A program made the translations under genes and the position numbers. This document shows positions 45,643-53,430 of a stretch of DNA of 64,000 bases, one piece after another. The notes beneath the pieces were generated by a model. The model had not been told where the DNA came from. It made no database searches and saw only the letters and a list, made by a program, of their open reading frames with translations. Within the stretch, counting starts at the first letter, position 1, and the number at the start of each line of letters is the position of its first letter. Source of the stretch: Bacteroidota bacterium (GTDB lineage Bacteria > Bacteroidota > Ignavibacteria > Kapaibacteriales > Kapaibacteriaceae); NCBI GenBank assembly GCA_018266735.1, contig JAFDZT010000004.1, forward strand, positions 406,094 to 470,093, written 5' to 3'.

Positions 45643-45677
45643 GCGATGAATTTACGCATCCATCCGGCACACACTCG

Positions 45678-45685
45678 TAACTTTG
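45678..45685 (+). promoter_or_regulatory. TAnnTTTG -7 box for the small secreted protein gene
   Basis: TAACTTTG is a perfect match, 37 nt before the ATG at 45723. Confidence 0.7.
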
Positions 45686-45722
45686 CAGGACAGTTTTTCA
45701 CCACATCAAGCGGGACAATGTC

Positions 45723-46199
45723 ATGAAATTCCTCCTCCTCTCTATCGCACTCCTGATGGGCTCGATCGCCACCACGTATGCACAGCTCACGCCCGAAGAG
45801 ATCAACATCGTTCAGAACATGTTCGGAGCCGAGAAGCGCTCACTCATCGTACAGTCCATCAAGATGACGCCAAGCGATTCCGTCGGCTTCTGGCCGATCT
45901 ATGACAAGTACGAGGCAGATCGCAAGGAGATCGGCAAGAAGCGCATCGAACTCATCACGCGTTTCGTGTCCAAGTATCCGGCCATCTCCAACGAAGAGCT
46001 CAGCGAACTGATGGACGACATCATCGACATGGAAGATGATCAGCAAGACCTGATGGAAACCTACTATGGCAAGATCAAGAAGGCCAGCTCCGTCGTCGTT
46101 GCAGCACAGTGGTATCAGCTCGAGTCGTACATCACCACGGCGATCCGCCTCTCGATCCAAGAGAAGCTCCCATTCGTCGGCGGAATGAAGAAGAAGTAA
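45723..46199 (+). CDS. Small secreted helical protein of unknown function
   Basis: A 158-residue protein with a signal peptide ('FLLLSIALLMGSIATTYAQ'). The mature part is charged and almost entirely helical ('AEKRSLIVQSIKMT', 'YDKYEADRKEIGKKRIEL', 'LSELMDDIIDMEDDQQDL'), ending 'MKKK'. The layout of 'LTPEE', aromatic residues and acidic helices loosely resembles Spy/CpxP-type periplasmic chaperones, but the LTxxQ motif is not seen, so I leave it unassigned. It has its own strong promoter box and a 14-pair hairpin after the stop, so it is a single-gene unit. Confidence 0.65.
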   Translation: MKFLLLSIALLMGSIATTYAQLTPEEINIVQNMFGAEKRSLIVQSIKMTPSDSVGFWPIYDKYEADRKEIGKKRIELITRFVSKYPAISNEELSELMDDIIDMEDDQQDLMETYYGKIKKASSVVVAAQWYQLESYITTAIRLSIQEKLPFVGGMKKK

Positions 46200-46208
46200 G
46201 GTCGGAAC

Positions 46209-46241
46209 ACGAGCGTGCGACCCTCACGGTCGCACGCTCGT
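46209..46241. terminator. Perfect 14-pair hairpin between convergent genes
   Basis: ACGAGCGTGCGACC pairs exactly with GGTCGCACGCTCGT around a CTCAC loop, 9 bases after the stop at 46199. No T tract follows on either strand, so it may be an mRNA-end or processing hairpin rather than an intrinsic terminator; it would serve both strands. Confidence 0.55.
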
Positions 46242-46242
46242 C

Positions 46243-46328
46243 TCCCACGCTAGTGTCCCACGAAGTGTCCCACATAGTGTCCCACGCTAGTGTCCCACAA
46301 CGTGTCACACTCCGTGTCCCACGAAGTG
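46243..46328. repeat. Seven-unit tandem repeat, TCCCAC-N3/4-GTG, 12-13 bases each
   Basis: TCCCAC starts at 46243, 46256, 46268, 46280, 46293, (TCACAC) 46305 and 46317, each followed by 3-4 variable bases and GTG. The conserved core GTG-TCC-CAC is itself an interrupted palindrome. The array fills the gap between the convergent small-secreted-protein and LytTR genes and contains no credible gene. Confidence 0.85.
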
Positions 46329-46331
46329 CTC

Positions 46332-47072
46332 TTAGTGCCTACGCCGTGGCATCATCACGGCCTTGAGAACAGCCTCCTTACAGCGCGCCGACACATCGAC
46401 GCGGTCTCCATTGCTCATGATCAATAGCGGCGACTTGCCGCGAATGAAGCGTCGCACGTGGTCCATGTTCACGATGTTGGACCGATGGACGCGAATGAAT
46501 CCGTTCGACGCCACTGCATCTTCGAAATCACCGATCGTGCGCGACAGAAGGATCGACGGGTCCTTCGTCATCACCACCCTACAGTAATTCCCTTCTGCCT
46601 CTACGCGAACGATGTTCTCGCGGTGGCGCATCTCGAATCCGTCAAAGACCGGAAGGGCGATCACGCCCGTAGTGAAGACCGGCTGCGGTTCGGAAACGTG
46701 CAAGGAACTTGGCGTGCTTCGATACCGAACGAGACGCGATCGTGCCCGTGAGCAGGCCGTGGCAATGGACGACTCGCTGAGCGGCTTCATCACGTAGTGG
46801 ACGGCGCCGCTCTCGAAGGCACGCACGGCCTGGTCCGCGTCCCGGGCAAGACAGACCAGCACGCAGCCATGTCGATGCGCGAGTGCGAAGATGTCGCCTT
46901 CGGTGTCCACTGAGGCGATCAGCACGTCGATGTGAGAATGCAACATCACTTGTTTTGCTTGTGCAATGGATGTTGTTTCGGCCAGGACCACAAGGTCTGC
47001 GCCGGTGGTGTTGAGCAAGGATCGCAGACGCATCCGCGAAGCCGGATCCGGCTCGAGTACAAGGGTGTTCAT
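46332..47072 (-). CDS. LytTR-family response regulator with degenerate receiver
   Basis: A 246-residue DNA-binding regulator. The receiver-like domain (1-115) begins 'MNTLVLEPDPASRMRLRSLL'. The expected phospho-acceptor strand reads 'IDVLIASVDTE', with Ser or Val where the Asp of 'VFLDI' belongs; the later Lys in 'YVMKPLS' is kept. The LytTR domain (~145-240) has 'NIVRVEAEGNYCRVVM', 'SRTIGDFEDAV' and 'FIRVHRSNIVNMDHV'. It binds direct repeats upstream of target genes; targets here are not known. The start is ATG 47072; GACCTTTG (47108-47115, one mismatch from the -7 box) lies upstream. It is divergent from the AEC transporter gene, a plausible target. No sensor kinase is adjacent. Confidence 0.85.
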   Translation of the reverse strand: MNTLVLEPDPASRMRLRSLLNTTGADLVVLAETTSIAQAKQVMLHSHIDVLIASVDTEGDIFALAHRHGCVLVCLARDADQAVRAFESGAVHYVMKPLSESSIATACSRARSRLVRYRSTPSSLHVSEPQPVFTTGVIALPVFDGFEMRHRENIVRVEAEGNYCRVVMTKDPSILLSRTIGDFEDAVASNGFIRVHRSNIVNMDHVRRFIRGKSPLLIMSNGDRVDVSARCKEAVLKAVMMPRRRH

Positions 47073-47171
47073 TGCAAGCCCATGCAATGGTGAAAGGTAT
47101 CCCGGCACAAAGGTCAACGTTCTGAAGATCGTAGCATGTACAAGTACGACGACGTTGTTACATTACGGGCT

Positions 47172-48104
47172 ATGGCAACAGTCTTTCTTGGAGTGCTCCT
47201 CATCCTTGCGGCGGGAGTGGCGTATCGGTTCATCCCCGGACTTCCTTCGGCGCTCGAGGTTCGGCGCGTGATCGGCGCCATCGTTTTGAACATCTTCCTT
47301 CCCGCCTTGACCCTTTCCATCCTTAGCACTGCGCCGCTCTCGAACGAGCTTTGGGCCGTGCCGTTGGTATCGATGGCCTGTATCGTAGCGGCGGCCGGTG
47401 CGGCGTGGTTGTTCTATGTGCGAGTGCTGGGTCGGCGTCTTGCGCGTCCGACGATCGGGGCGCTGTTGCTGGCCTCCGTGTGGTGCAATGCGACGTATCT
47501 CGGTGTGCCGATCGTGACGGCCGTTGTTGGCGAGCCGTACGCACGGATCCCGATCGTCTTTGACCTTTTGGCCATGTCGCCCATGCTCTTCACGCTGGGC
47601 GTGGTGATCTGCGTGGAGTTCGGCACGGCAACGTCAAAGCACTCCATTGGCGAGGGCCTGCGTCATGTGTTGCGACTTCCGCCGTTTCTCGCAGCTGTTG
47701 TGGGTCTGCTGTTGAATGTGCTCCACGTCCCGATCTGGGAGCCGTTCCTTGTGGCGATGCAGACCATGGGCAAGGCCGTCTCTCCGCTCATGATCTTCTC
47801 GGTGGGATTGGCACTCCGTCCGCCACAATGGAGAACGTTCCCGGTGTTGATACCGGCGCTGGTCATCAAACTTGTCGTGGCCCCTATCGTGGCCGCAGGC
47901 ATGATCACGGTGCTTGGTTCGGCGTTCACGACGAGCACGGCCACGGCCACCATGCTCGAGGCGGGCATGCCTACGATGATGTTGACGATGGTCTTTGCGG
48001 AGCGATATCAGCTCGACACGGAAACGTTGGCACAGGCCATTCTTGTGTCGACGCTGCTTGCCATGCTCACTCTTCCATTTCTTGCATCAACACCCATTCT
48101 ATGA
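47172..48104 (+). CDS. AEC family permease (auxin efflux carrier type)
   Basis: A 310-residue inner-membrane transporter with about ten spans. 'RRVIGAIVLNIFLPALTLSIL' near the start and 'SVWCNATYLGVPIVTAVVGE' and 'ATMLEAGMPTMMLTMVFAERY' later match the AEC family, whose bacterial members carry organic acids or similar anions. The start is ATG 47172; an earlier in-frame ATG overlaps the divergent LytTR control region. Its stop overlaps the DUF1835 gene by 4 bases. The substrate is unknown. Confidence 0.85.
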   Translation: MATVFLGVLLILAAGVAYRFIPGLPSALEVRRVIGAIVLNIFLPALTLSILSTAPLSNELWAVPLVSMACIVAAAGAAWLFYVRVLGRRLARPTIGALLLASVWCNATYLGVPIVTAVVGEPYARIPIVFDLLAMSPMLFTLGVVICVEFGTATSKHSIGEGLRHVLRLPPFLAAVVGLLLNVLHVPIWEPFLVAMQTMGKAVSPLMIFSVGLALRPPQWRTFPVLIPALVIKLVVAPIVAAGMITVLGSAFTTSTATATMLEAGMPTMMLTMVFAERYQLDTETLAQAILVSTLLAMLTLPFLASTPIL

Positions 48105-48664
48105 AACGGATCTTGCATTGCGCCAATGGCGACATGATGGTGGACGCACTGCGTGCTGCGGTGACAGAGCCGATCGAAATTTGGCGAGAGATCTTGTGCG
48201 AAGGACCGGTCGCCACGATGGTGGCGACGGACGAGTTCTGGTCGATCCGATCCGCCTTCATCACGGAGACGTTCGGTGAGTCCGACGCAGAGTACCGTCG
48301 AAAGGTCGTGATCCCATTCCAACATCTGACCACACTTGGTGCGTATGACCGCATTGTGCTCTGGTTCGACGAAGACCTGCACTGCATGGTCAACTTCGCC
48401 TTCCTCTGCTATCACTTGCGACCGACAGCAGGTGTTGGTACGGAGATCTGTCTCGTCTGCGCGCCGGACCTGAGCGACCCCGCCTCCCTGCTCCCATCCA
48501 TGATCACGCTCACCACGGCAGAGCTCGCCTATGCCGCCATGTGGTGGCGCGCCTATGCCGCAGGTGACCCTACGGCATTTGACGACGTCCTTGCACGAAA
48601 TGCGGGCCGGCTGAGGGTGCTTCGAGAGACGGCCCTTGTCTTAATGAAGAACAACGAGTCTTGA
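48101..48664 (+). CDS. DUF1835 domain protein
   Basis: A 187-residue soluble protein. 'MKRILHCANGDMMVDAL' and 'EIWREILCEGPVATMV' followed by 'IVLWFDEDLHCMVNFAFLCYHL' match DUF1835, a family of unknown biochemical role often found with sigma or stress genes. I chose ATG 48101, which sits in the ATGA overlap with the AEC gene; the reading frame is open for 270 bases upstream but those residues are antisense-like and not part of the family. It ends 24 bases inside the kelch gene on the opposite strand. Confidence 0.82.
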   Translation: MKRILHCANGDMMVDALRAAVTEPIEIWREILCEGPVATMVATDEFWSIRSAFITETFGESDAEYRRKVVIPFQHLTTLGAYDRIVLWFDEDLHCMVNFAFLCYHLRPTAGVGTEICLVCAPDLSDPASLLPSMITLTTAELAYAAMWWRAYAAGDPTAFDDVLARNAGRLRVLRETALVLMKNNES

Positions 48665-50800
48665 GCACACGGTGCTTCCGGAGCTTTCGATGCGAACGAT
48701 GTAGCATCCGGTGGGCAAACAAGAGGTGTCGACACGGACCATTTCGCCGTGCACAGGGATCGCATCTGAAGCTAGGCAGGACATTGGTGTGCCCTGAAGA
48801 TCAAAGATCCGAAGGCTCATATCGCCTGTACTGTTACCAGCAACTCTGATCGACAATGTTGAATTCACCGGGTTTGGTGAAAGCTCGAATGTAGGTGACG
48901 GTTCCGCAGAAGTCTTCTCTTGCCCGTCTACAGATGTCAACATTGTCTGCACACATCCACGGATCTTCCAGTCGAGGATCTCGTGCTGTGCCCATGCAAT
49001 TCCCGTGGCGCTCGTAAACCCGATCCAGGCTGTACGGTCAGGACCCAAGCCGATCAACGAAGTGATATCGATGTTTGCAACCGTAAGAACAGGTTTGGTG
49101 AAAATGCCGGTCTCATTCACATAGACGAACATTGCGGAGCCATCATAGGTGATACGACCGAAGTATGGTCGACCATCATTGTGGATCGTTTCGAGCGCAG
49201 TTGAACTGCCAAGTAGAAACGGCGCTCGATGCTCAGCTTGATTAGCGAGCGTTCCACCGGTTTGGACCGCAACATGATTTCCATTGGGATCACTGGATTC
49301 AAAGTTGAAATAGGTGTCGAACTCAACAGCAACGCTCTTTTGGATGCCTGCATAGCCGATACCCTTGCCGTAGTGCCCCAGTGCCGTTGTGCCATTGTTC
49401 TGGATCACAAATGCGATCCCGTCTGCTCCCGGGTCACCACCGTCCGGTTGTGTCCTATCGCTACCTGACCCGATCCGAAACGTGAAATCCGTTTCGAAAC
49501 CATTGCGGATCGACAGACGGTCCGCATACCAAGCCGAGCCGGAGTCATTTTCCGAAGTGTCGGTAAGTCGGATCCGCTTTCCGAACCATTGAGCTGATCC
49601 GTTCATACGAACATTGCCTGTTCCCTCCATAAGATCGATCGTCTTACCGCCATCACATTGTACGTCGAGAACTTCCACACTTTGAAGCGGTTGTGCATCC
49701 AAGCCGCGCCCCCCGATGGCAACAAGAACCGCATCGATCTTGTCTCCCCTTCGTGCAGCGGGCCTGAGACGAACAACATTGAAAAGGTCCCTTGCTTCAT
49801 TCAATTCAGGTCCAACAGATGAGCTACCGAATGTGGGATCAACGATCTCACAAGTTGACAAGGCAGTGCCATTTTCATTCGCACCTCCTATAACGATCAC
49901 ATTGTAGTCGTCATACAGCGCTGCACAATGGAGATCTCGAAGGCCACGCAAATGACCGACCGAGTCGAACCCTTTGGGAGATTCAATTGCCAGTAGATCC
50001 GAGTAGTCGTTCTTTGCATTCCCGGATTCTGCATATGAGCCACCTGTGCTGAACAACTTTCCGTTTGGCAACGTCACTACACTCGGGAAGTAGATCGGTG
50101 ATGGATACGCGCCGTAGAGACTCCACCTCTCCGTCTTCACGTCAAACTCATACATCTCTTTTTGACGAGTACTCCCTGGGCCACCTTCTCGACCGCCGAA
50201 TGCCACGATCTTTCCGTTCGATGTACGCTCGACCTTGCAGAGGCTCGTGATCACGGGATAGTCCTGCACCCTCCGTGATGTACGCGTTGCAAGGTCGAAT
50301 ATCTCGCAATCTCGAAGACAATCCAGATCGCGATTTCTACCACCTACGGTCAAGATCTTTGTGGGAGAGATCAACAACCCTATCAATTGTCTGCGTGGGA
50401 CCTGAAGATCACCGATCTTGCTCCACTTCTGAGTGGCACGATCATACATCTCAATCGAGCCGACAATCCCGTCGTTCACACCACCAAGGACCACGATGTT
50501 AGAATCAGGCAACTGCACCATTGCGAAATCGGTGCGGCCTGTGAGTAGCGATTGAGCCGGTGACACTGTACTCGTCAAGACATTGACGATCTCACACGAG
50601 GCCGTACTGGCGAAACCACTCGTGTATCCTCCAATGACCAACACTTCATGATCGGAGATGGCCGCAGCGCCACTAAAGAATCGAGCAGTCGACATTGGCT
50701 GTATTTTGCGCCATGACTGTTGAGCACGCGCGACTTCTTGAAGTCCGACGACGAGGAGTGTGGTGCAACAGGCCACAGCCCAATACTTGAAGTAACTCAT
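48641..50800 (-). CDS. Secreted kelch-repeat and L-type-lectin protein with T9SS sorting domain
   Basis: A 719-residue exported protein (signal 'CCTTLLVVGLQEVARAQ'). Kelch blades cover ~30-385 ('VLVIGGYTSGFASTASCEIV', 'NIVVLGGVNDGIVGSIEMYD', 'GKIVAFGGREGG'). A bacterial L-type lectin domain covers ~400-610 ('GADGIAFVIQNNG', 'VAVEFDTYFNFESSDPNGNH', 'FGRITYDG'). A type A sorting domain (~630-719: 'FELSPNPVNSTLSIRV', 'LRIFDLQGTPM', 'TGCYIVRIESSG') ends the chain. The lectin half suggests binding to a glycan at or beyond the cell surface. GC and codon use look lower than the flanks (28 of 60 bases in one line I counted), suggesting later acquisition. Confidence 0.87.
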   Translation of the reverse strand: MSYFKYWAVACCTTLLVVGLQEVARAQQSWRKIQPMSTARFFSGAAAISDHEVLVIGGYTSGFASTASCEIVNVLTSTVSPAQSLLTGRTDFAMVQLPDSNIVVLGGVNDGIVGSIEMYDRATQKWSKIGDLQVPRRQLIGLLISPTKILTVGGRNRDLDCLRDCEIFDLATRTSRRVQDYPVITSLCKVERTSNGKIVAFGGREGGPGSTRQKEMYEFDVKTERWSLYGAYPSPIYFPSVVTLPNGKLFSTGGSYAESGNAKNDYSDLLAIESPKGFDSVGHLRGLRDLHCAALYDDYNVIVIGGANENGTALSTCEIVDPTFGSSSVGPELNEARDLFNVVRLRPAARRGDKIDAVLVAIGGRGLDAQPLQSVEVLDVQCDGGKTIDLMEGTGNVRMNGSAQWFGKRIRLTDTSENDSGSAWYADRLSIRNGFETDFTFRIGSGSDRTQPDGGDPGADGIAFVIQNNGTTALGHYGKGIGYAGIQKSVAVEFDTYFNFESSDPNGNHVAVQTGGTLANQAEHRAPFLLGSSTALETIHNDGRPYFGRITYDGSAMFVYVNETGIFTKPVLTVANIDITSLIGLGPDRTAWIGFTSATGIAWAQHEILDWKIRGCVQTMLTSVDGQEKTSAEPSPTFELSPNPVNSTLSIRVAGNSTGDMSLRIFDLQGTPMSCLASDAIPVHGEMVRVDTSCLPTGCYIVRIESSGSTVCSRLVVLH

Positions 50801-50817
50801 TCCAATGATTTCCTTGA

Positions 50818-51654
50818 ATGGTCGAGATCATGCGAAACGAAACGTCGAATACCTTGATCCAGCAAAACGTCGCACTTCACACGCGTATTGCAGGATCATA
50901 CGACAAACGTCATGCGGAAATATACAACGCCCCGGAACAACGCCGACTTCTGGAAGCACTCAAACAGGCGATCTCGATCGCACAGGTGAACGCGGGAACG
51001 CCGCGCGTCCTCGACTACGGATGCGGCGCGGGCAACCTCACGCGGCATTTCTTGGACCTAGGATGCTCAGTGGTGGCAGCGGATGTTACGCCGTCTTTTC
51101 TCGATGTTGTCCACGCATCATTCGACTCCCCCCGACTCTCAACGCAATTGTTGAATGGCGCTGATCTTCGTGAGTTCACGGATGCGTCCTTCGACATCGT
51201 TGCCACGTACTCCGTGTTACACCACGTGCCAGACTACTTGGCGATCGTGTCGGAGTTCGCTCGAGTTGTGAAGCCAGGTGGCGTGATCGTTATCGACCAT
51301 GAGGCGAACGAGACCTTCTGGACACAGAACCCGAAACTTCTCGAGTTCCAACGTGCGACGAAGAAGAGAAGGTCGATCCTTGATCGCTTATCAGATCTGA
51401 CTCGTCCGGCTTGGTATGCCAAGAAGTGGAAGAAGTTGAAAGACCCACGCTTTCAGGAGGAAGGCGATATCCACGTTTGGCCGGACGATCACATCGAGTG
51501 GCCCAAGATCCGAGAGGTTCTTCGCAAGTCCGGAGTAGACTCGATCCACGAAGAGGACTACTTGCTGTATCAGGCACATTACGATGAGACCGTCTATCGC
51601 GCCTTTGCATCGGAATGCTCGGACATGCACCTCTACATCGGCAGAAAGCAATGA
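50818..51654 (+). CDS. SAM-dependent methyltransferase
   Basis: A 278-residue class I methyltransferase. Motif I is 'VLDYGCGAGNLTRHFLDLG' at ~65, then 'VVAADVTPSFL', 'FDIVATYSVLHHVPDYL' and 'VKPGGVIVIDHE'. The C-terminal ~100 residues are charged and may bind the acceptor. Family members in glycan clusters methylate sugars or lipid-linked intermediates. The stop overlaps the following GT4 glycosyltransferase start by 4 bases, so a joint role in glycan synthesis is likely but inferred. An alternative start is ATG 50830. It is divergent from the kelch gene and shares its lower GC. Confidence 0.83.
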   Translation: MVEIMRNETSNTLIQQNVALHTRIAGSYDKRHAEIYNAPEQRRLLEALKQAISIAQVNAGTPRVLDYGCGAGNLTRHFLDLGCSVVAADVTPSFLDVVHASFDSPRLSTQLLNGADLREFTDASFDIVATYSVLHHVPDYLAIVSEFARVVKPGGVIVIDHEANETFWTQNPKLLEFQRATKKRRSILDRLSDLTRPAWYAKKWKKLKDPRFQEEGDIHVWPDDHIEWPKIREVLRKSGVDSIHEEDYLLYQAHYDETVYRAFASECSDMHLYIGRKQ

Positions 51655-52694
51655 ACCTTGCCATCCTTGCTCCCTTTCCTCCTCCCTATGGCGGCGTGTC
51701 CGTGCATGCGATGCGCCTCGCAGAGGCCTTGCGGGATGCGGGCGATGATGTGGTGACGGTGGATGTCGGACGTTCGTCGTTGCGCGCGATCGCACGTGTG
51801 GTGAAGGCGGCATGGCGGCAGGACCGGCTCGTGCACTACCATTCCGACGAAGGGAATTGGAAGATGGCCGTGCTCCTTGGGCTGATCTTCGATGCCACGG
51901 GAAGTCGCTACGTGATCACGTTGCATAGCTTTCGCGAACGTCGCGCCTTTCACAATGTCTTTGTTCGCACGTTGCTTCGATCGACGTATGAGAATGCCCA
52001 ACGCGTGATCTGCATATCCGATCATGTACGCGATGCCGTACGGTCGACGATCGGCCTTGCCGCCGGCCAATGTGTGGTGATCTCCTCCACGCTGCCGGTA
52101 AGCACACAAGAACGTCAAGCGCCACTTCCCGTTTCCGTGCCACAAGCATGGTTGGACGCACCGGTGCGCGTTCTGTTCAATGTGTCGCGACTTGTGGAGT
52201 ATCACGGCAAGGATCTGTATGGACTGGATGTGGTGCTCGATGCGTGGCGCGACGTGCAGGCAGCACACCCTTCGGCACGACTGTTGGTGGTGATCGCAAC
52301 GATCGTCGACAGCACTCTTTACGATGCAGCACGTGAGCGACTTCGCACACTGCCGGGCGTTGATGTGCTCACGAACATCACAGGTCTGCTCATGCCCTTC
52401 ACGCTTGCCTCGCACGTGGTGGTGCGCGCAACGCGTACGGAAGGCGGACCGAGTCTCACGATCCAAGAAGCATTTGAAAGTGGCTGTGTGGCCGTTGCGA
52501 GCGACAGTGTTCCACGTCCACCCGCCACGATCCTCTTTCGCAATGAGGATGCCGGCGATTGTGCCCGCGCCATCGGCGAGGCGATCGATCGTGTAACTTC
52601 AAGTGGGCGACCTGCGCCCGTTGTCGCGTCGGCGACCATTGTGCACCGACTCCGTGCACTCTACCAAGAGAGTCTTACCACTGCACGTTCTTGA
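51651..52694 (+). CDS. Glycosyltransferase family 4 protein
   Basis: A 347-residue GT-B glycosyltransferase. The N-terminus 'AILAPFPPPYGGVSVHAMRLAEAL' and the C-terminal donor-site segment 'VVVRATRTEGGPSLTIQEAFESGCVAVAS' (E..G.....EA..G..V..) are typical of GT4. Length is normal. ATG 51651 lies in the ATGA overlap with the methyltransferase. Its end overlaps surE, transcribed from the other strand, by 20 bases. Donor and acceptor are unknown. Confidence 0.87.
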   Translation: MNLAILAPFPPPYGGVSVHAMRLAEALRDAGDDVVTVDVGRSSLRAIARVVKAAWRQDRLVHYHSDEGNWKMAVLLGLIFDATGSRYVITLHSFRERRAFHNVFVRTLLRSTYENAQRVICISDHVRDAVRSTIGLAAGQCVVISSTLPVSTQERQAPLPVSVPQAWLDAPVRVLFNVSRLVEYHGKDLYGLDVVLDAWRDVQAAHPSARLLVVIATIVDSTLYDAARERLRTLPGVDVLTNITGLLMPFTLASHVVVRATRTEGGPSLTIQEAFESGCVAVASDSVPRPPATILFRNEDAGDCARAIGEAIDRVTSSGRPAPVVASATIVHRLRALYQESLTTARS

Positions 52695-53430
52695 GCTGTT
52701 CCTGCACGGCAAAGTTCGTGAGCTCATAGTGAAGCGGCGTTACCGCAGCATAGCCTTGGGCGACGACAAGATCGTCCGCATCCGGCAGTTCACGCACCGA
52801 CACGAACGTTCCCGTCAACCAGAAGTACTCACGTCCCATCGGGTCTTTGCGTCGGTCGTACGAGTCTTCCCACACACTGTGCCCTTGTCGCGTGACGCGA
52901 ATGCCCTTGAAGTCCTCTGCACGTACGCTGGGAACATTCACATTCAACAGTGTGCCCTGAGGAAGGTTCAAGGAGTGTAGGCGCGAGGCGACGGTATAGG
53001 CGACGTCGGCCGCAAGTGACATGTCGTGTGTCTCATCGAACGTGGTCACGCTCACGGCCATCGATGGAATTCCCATGAGCGTCCCTTCGGTAGCTGCGCT
53101 CACCGTGCCGCTGTAGATGGCGTTCACACTGGTGTTACTGCCATGATTGATGCCGCTCACGACAAGATCCGGCCGATGATCCAACAACGTGCTCACAGCA
53201 AGCTTCACGCAATCTGCCGGCGTACCGTTGATCGCATAGCCGAACATGGCACCATCGCGATAGAAGGGTGTGGCGCGCAGTGGACTGGACACCGTGAGAG
53301 CATGACCCACGGCACTTTGCTGTCGATCCGGTGCCACCACGATCACATCACCGAGTCGGCGCATGCTCTTCACCAAGGCAAGAATGCCATGCGAGTCGAT
53401 CCCGTCGTCGTTCGTTACCAGTATGCGCAT
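52675..53430 (-). CDS. surE: 5'-nucleotidase SurE
   Basis: A 251-residue stationary-phase nucleotidase that dephosphorylates nucleoside 5'- and 3'-monophosphates. The metal site 'LVTNDDGID' opens the chain; 'VVAPDRQQSAVGHALT', 'INGTPADCVKLA', 'SGINHGSNTSVNAIYSGTVSAA' and a C-terminal 'TPLHYELTN' follow. Length is typical. The first base of its start overlaps the rseP stop, so it is the last gene of the rng-dxr-rseP-surE run. Confidence 0.96.
   Translation of the reverse strand: MRILVTNDDGIDSHGILALVKSMRRLGDVIVVAPDRQQSAVGHALTVSSPLRATPFYRDGAMFGYAINGTPADCVKLAVSTLLDHRPDLVVSGINHGSNTSVNAIYSGTVSAATEGTLMGIPSMAVSVTTFDETHDMSLAADVAYTVASRLHSLNLPQGTLLNVNVPSVRAEDFKGIRVTRQGHSVWEDSYDRRKDPMGREYFWLTGTFVSVRELPDADDLVVAQGYAAVTPLHYELTNFAVQEQLKNVQW

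Noticed and set aside
46243..46328. Possible CRISPR array
   Set aside because: Units are only 12-13 bases with 3-4 base gaps, with no 25-40 base spacers and no cas genes nearby.
46109..46366. 85-codon plus-strand frame through the repeat array
   Set aside because: It runs from the end of the small secreted protein gene through the hairpin and tandem repeats; its residues are only translated repeat sequence.
48641..51654. Mobile element carrying the low-GC patch
   Set aside because: I see no transposase, integrase, flanking direct repeats or tRNA next to it; only composition suggests transfer.
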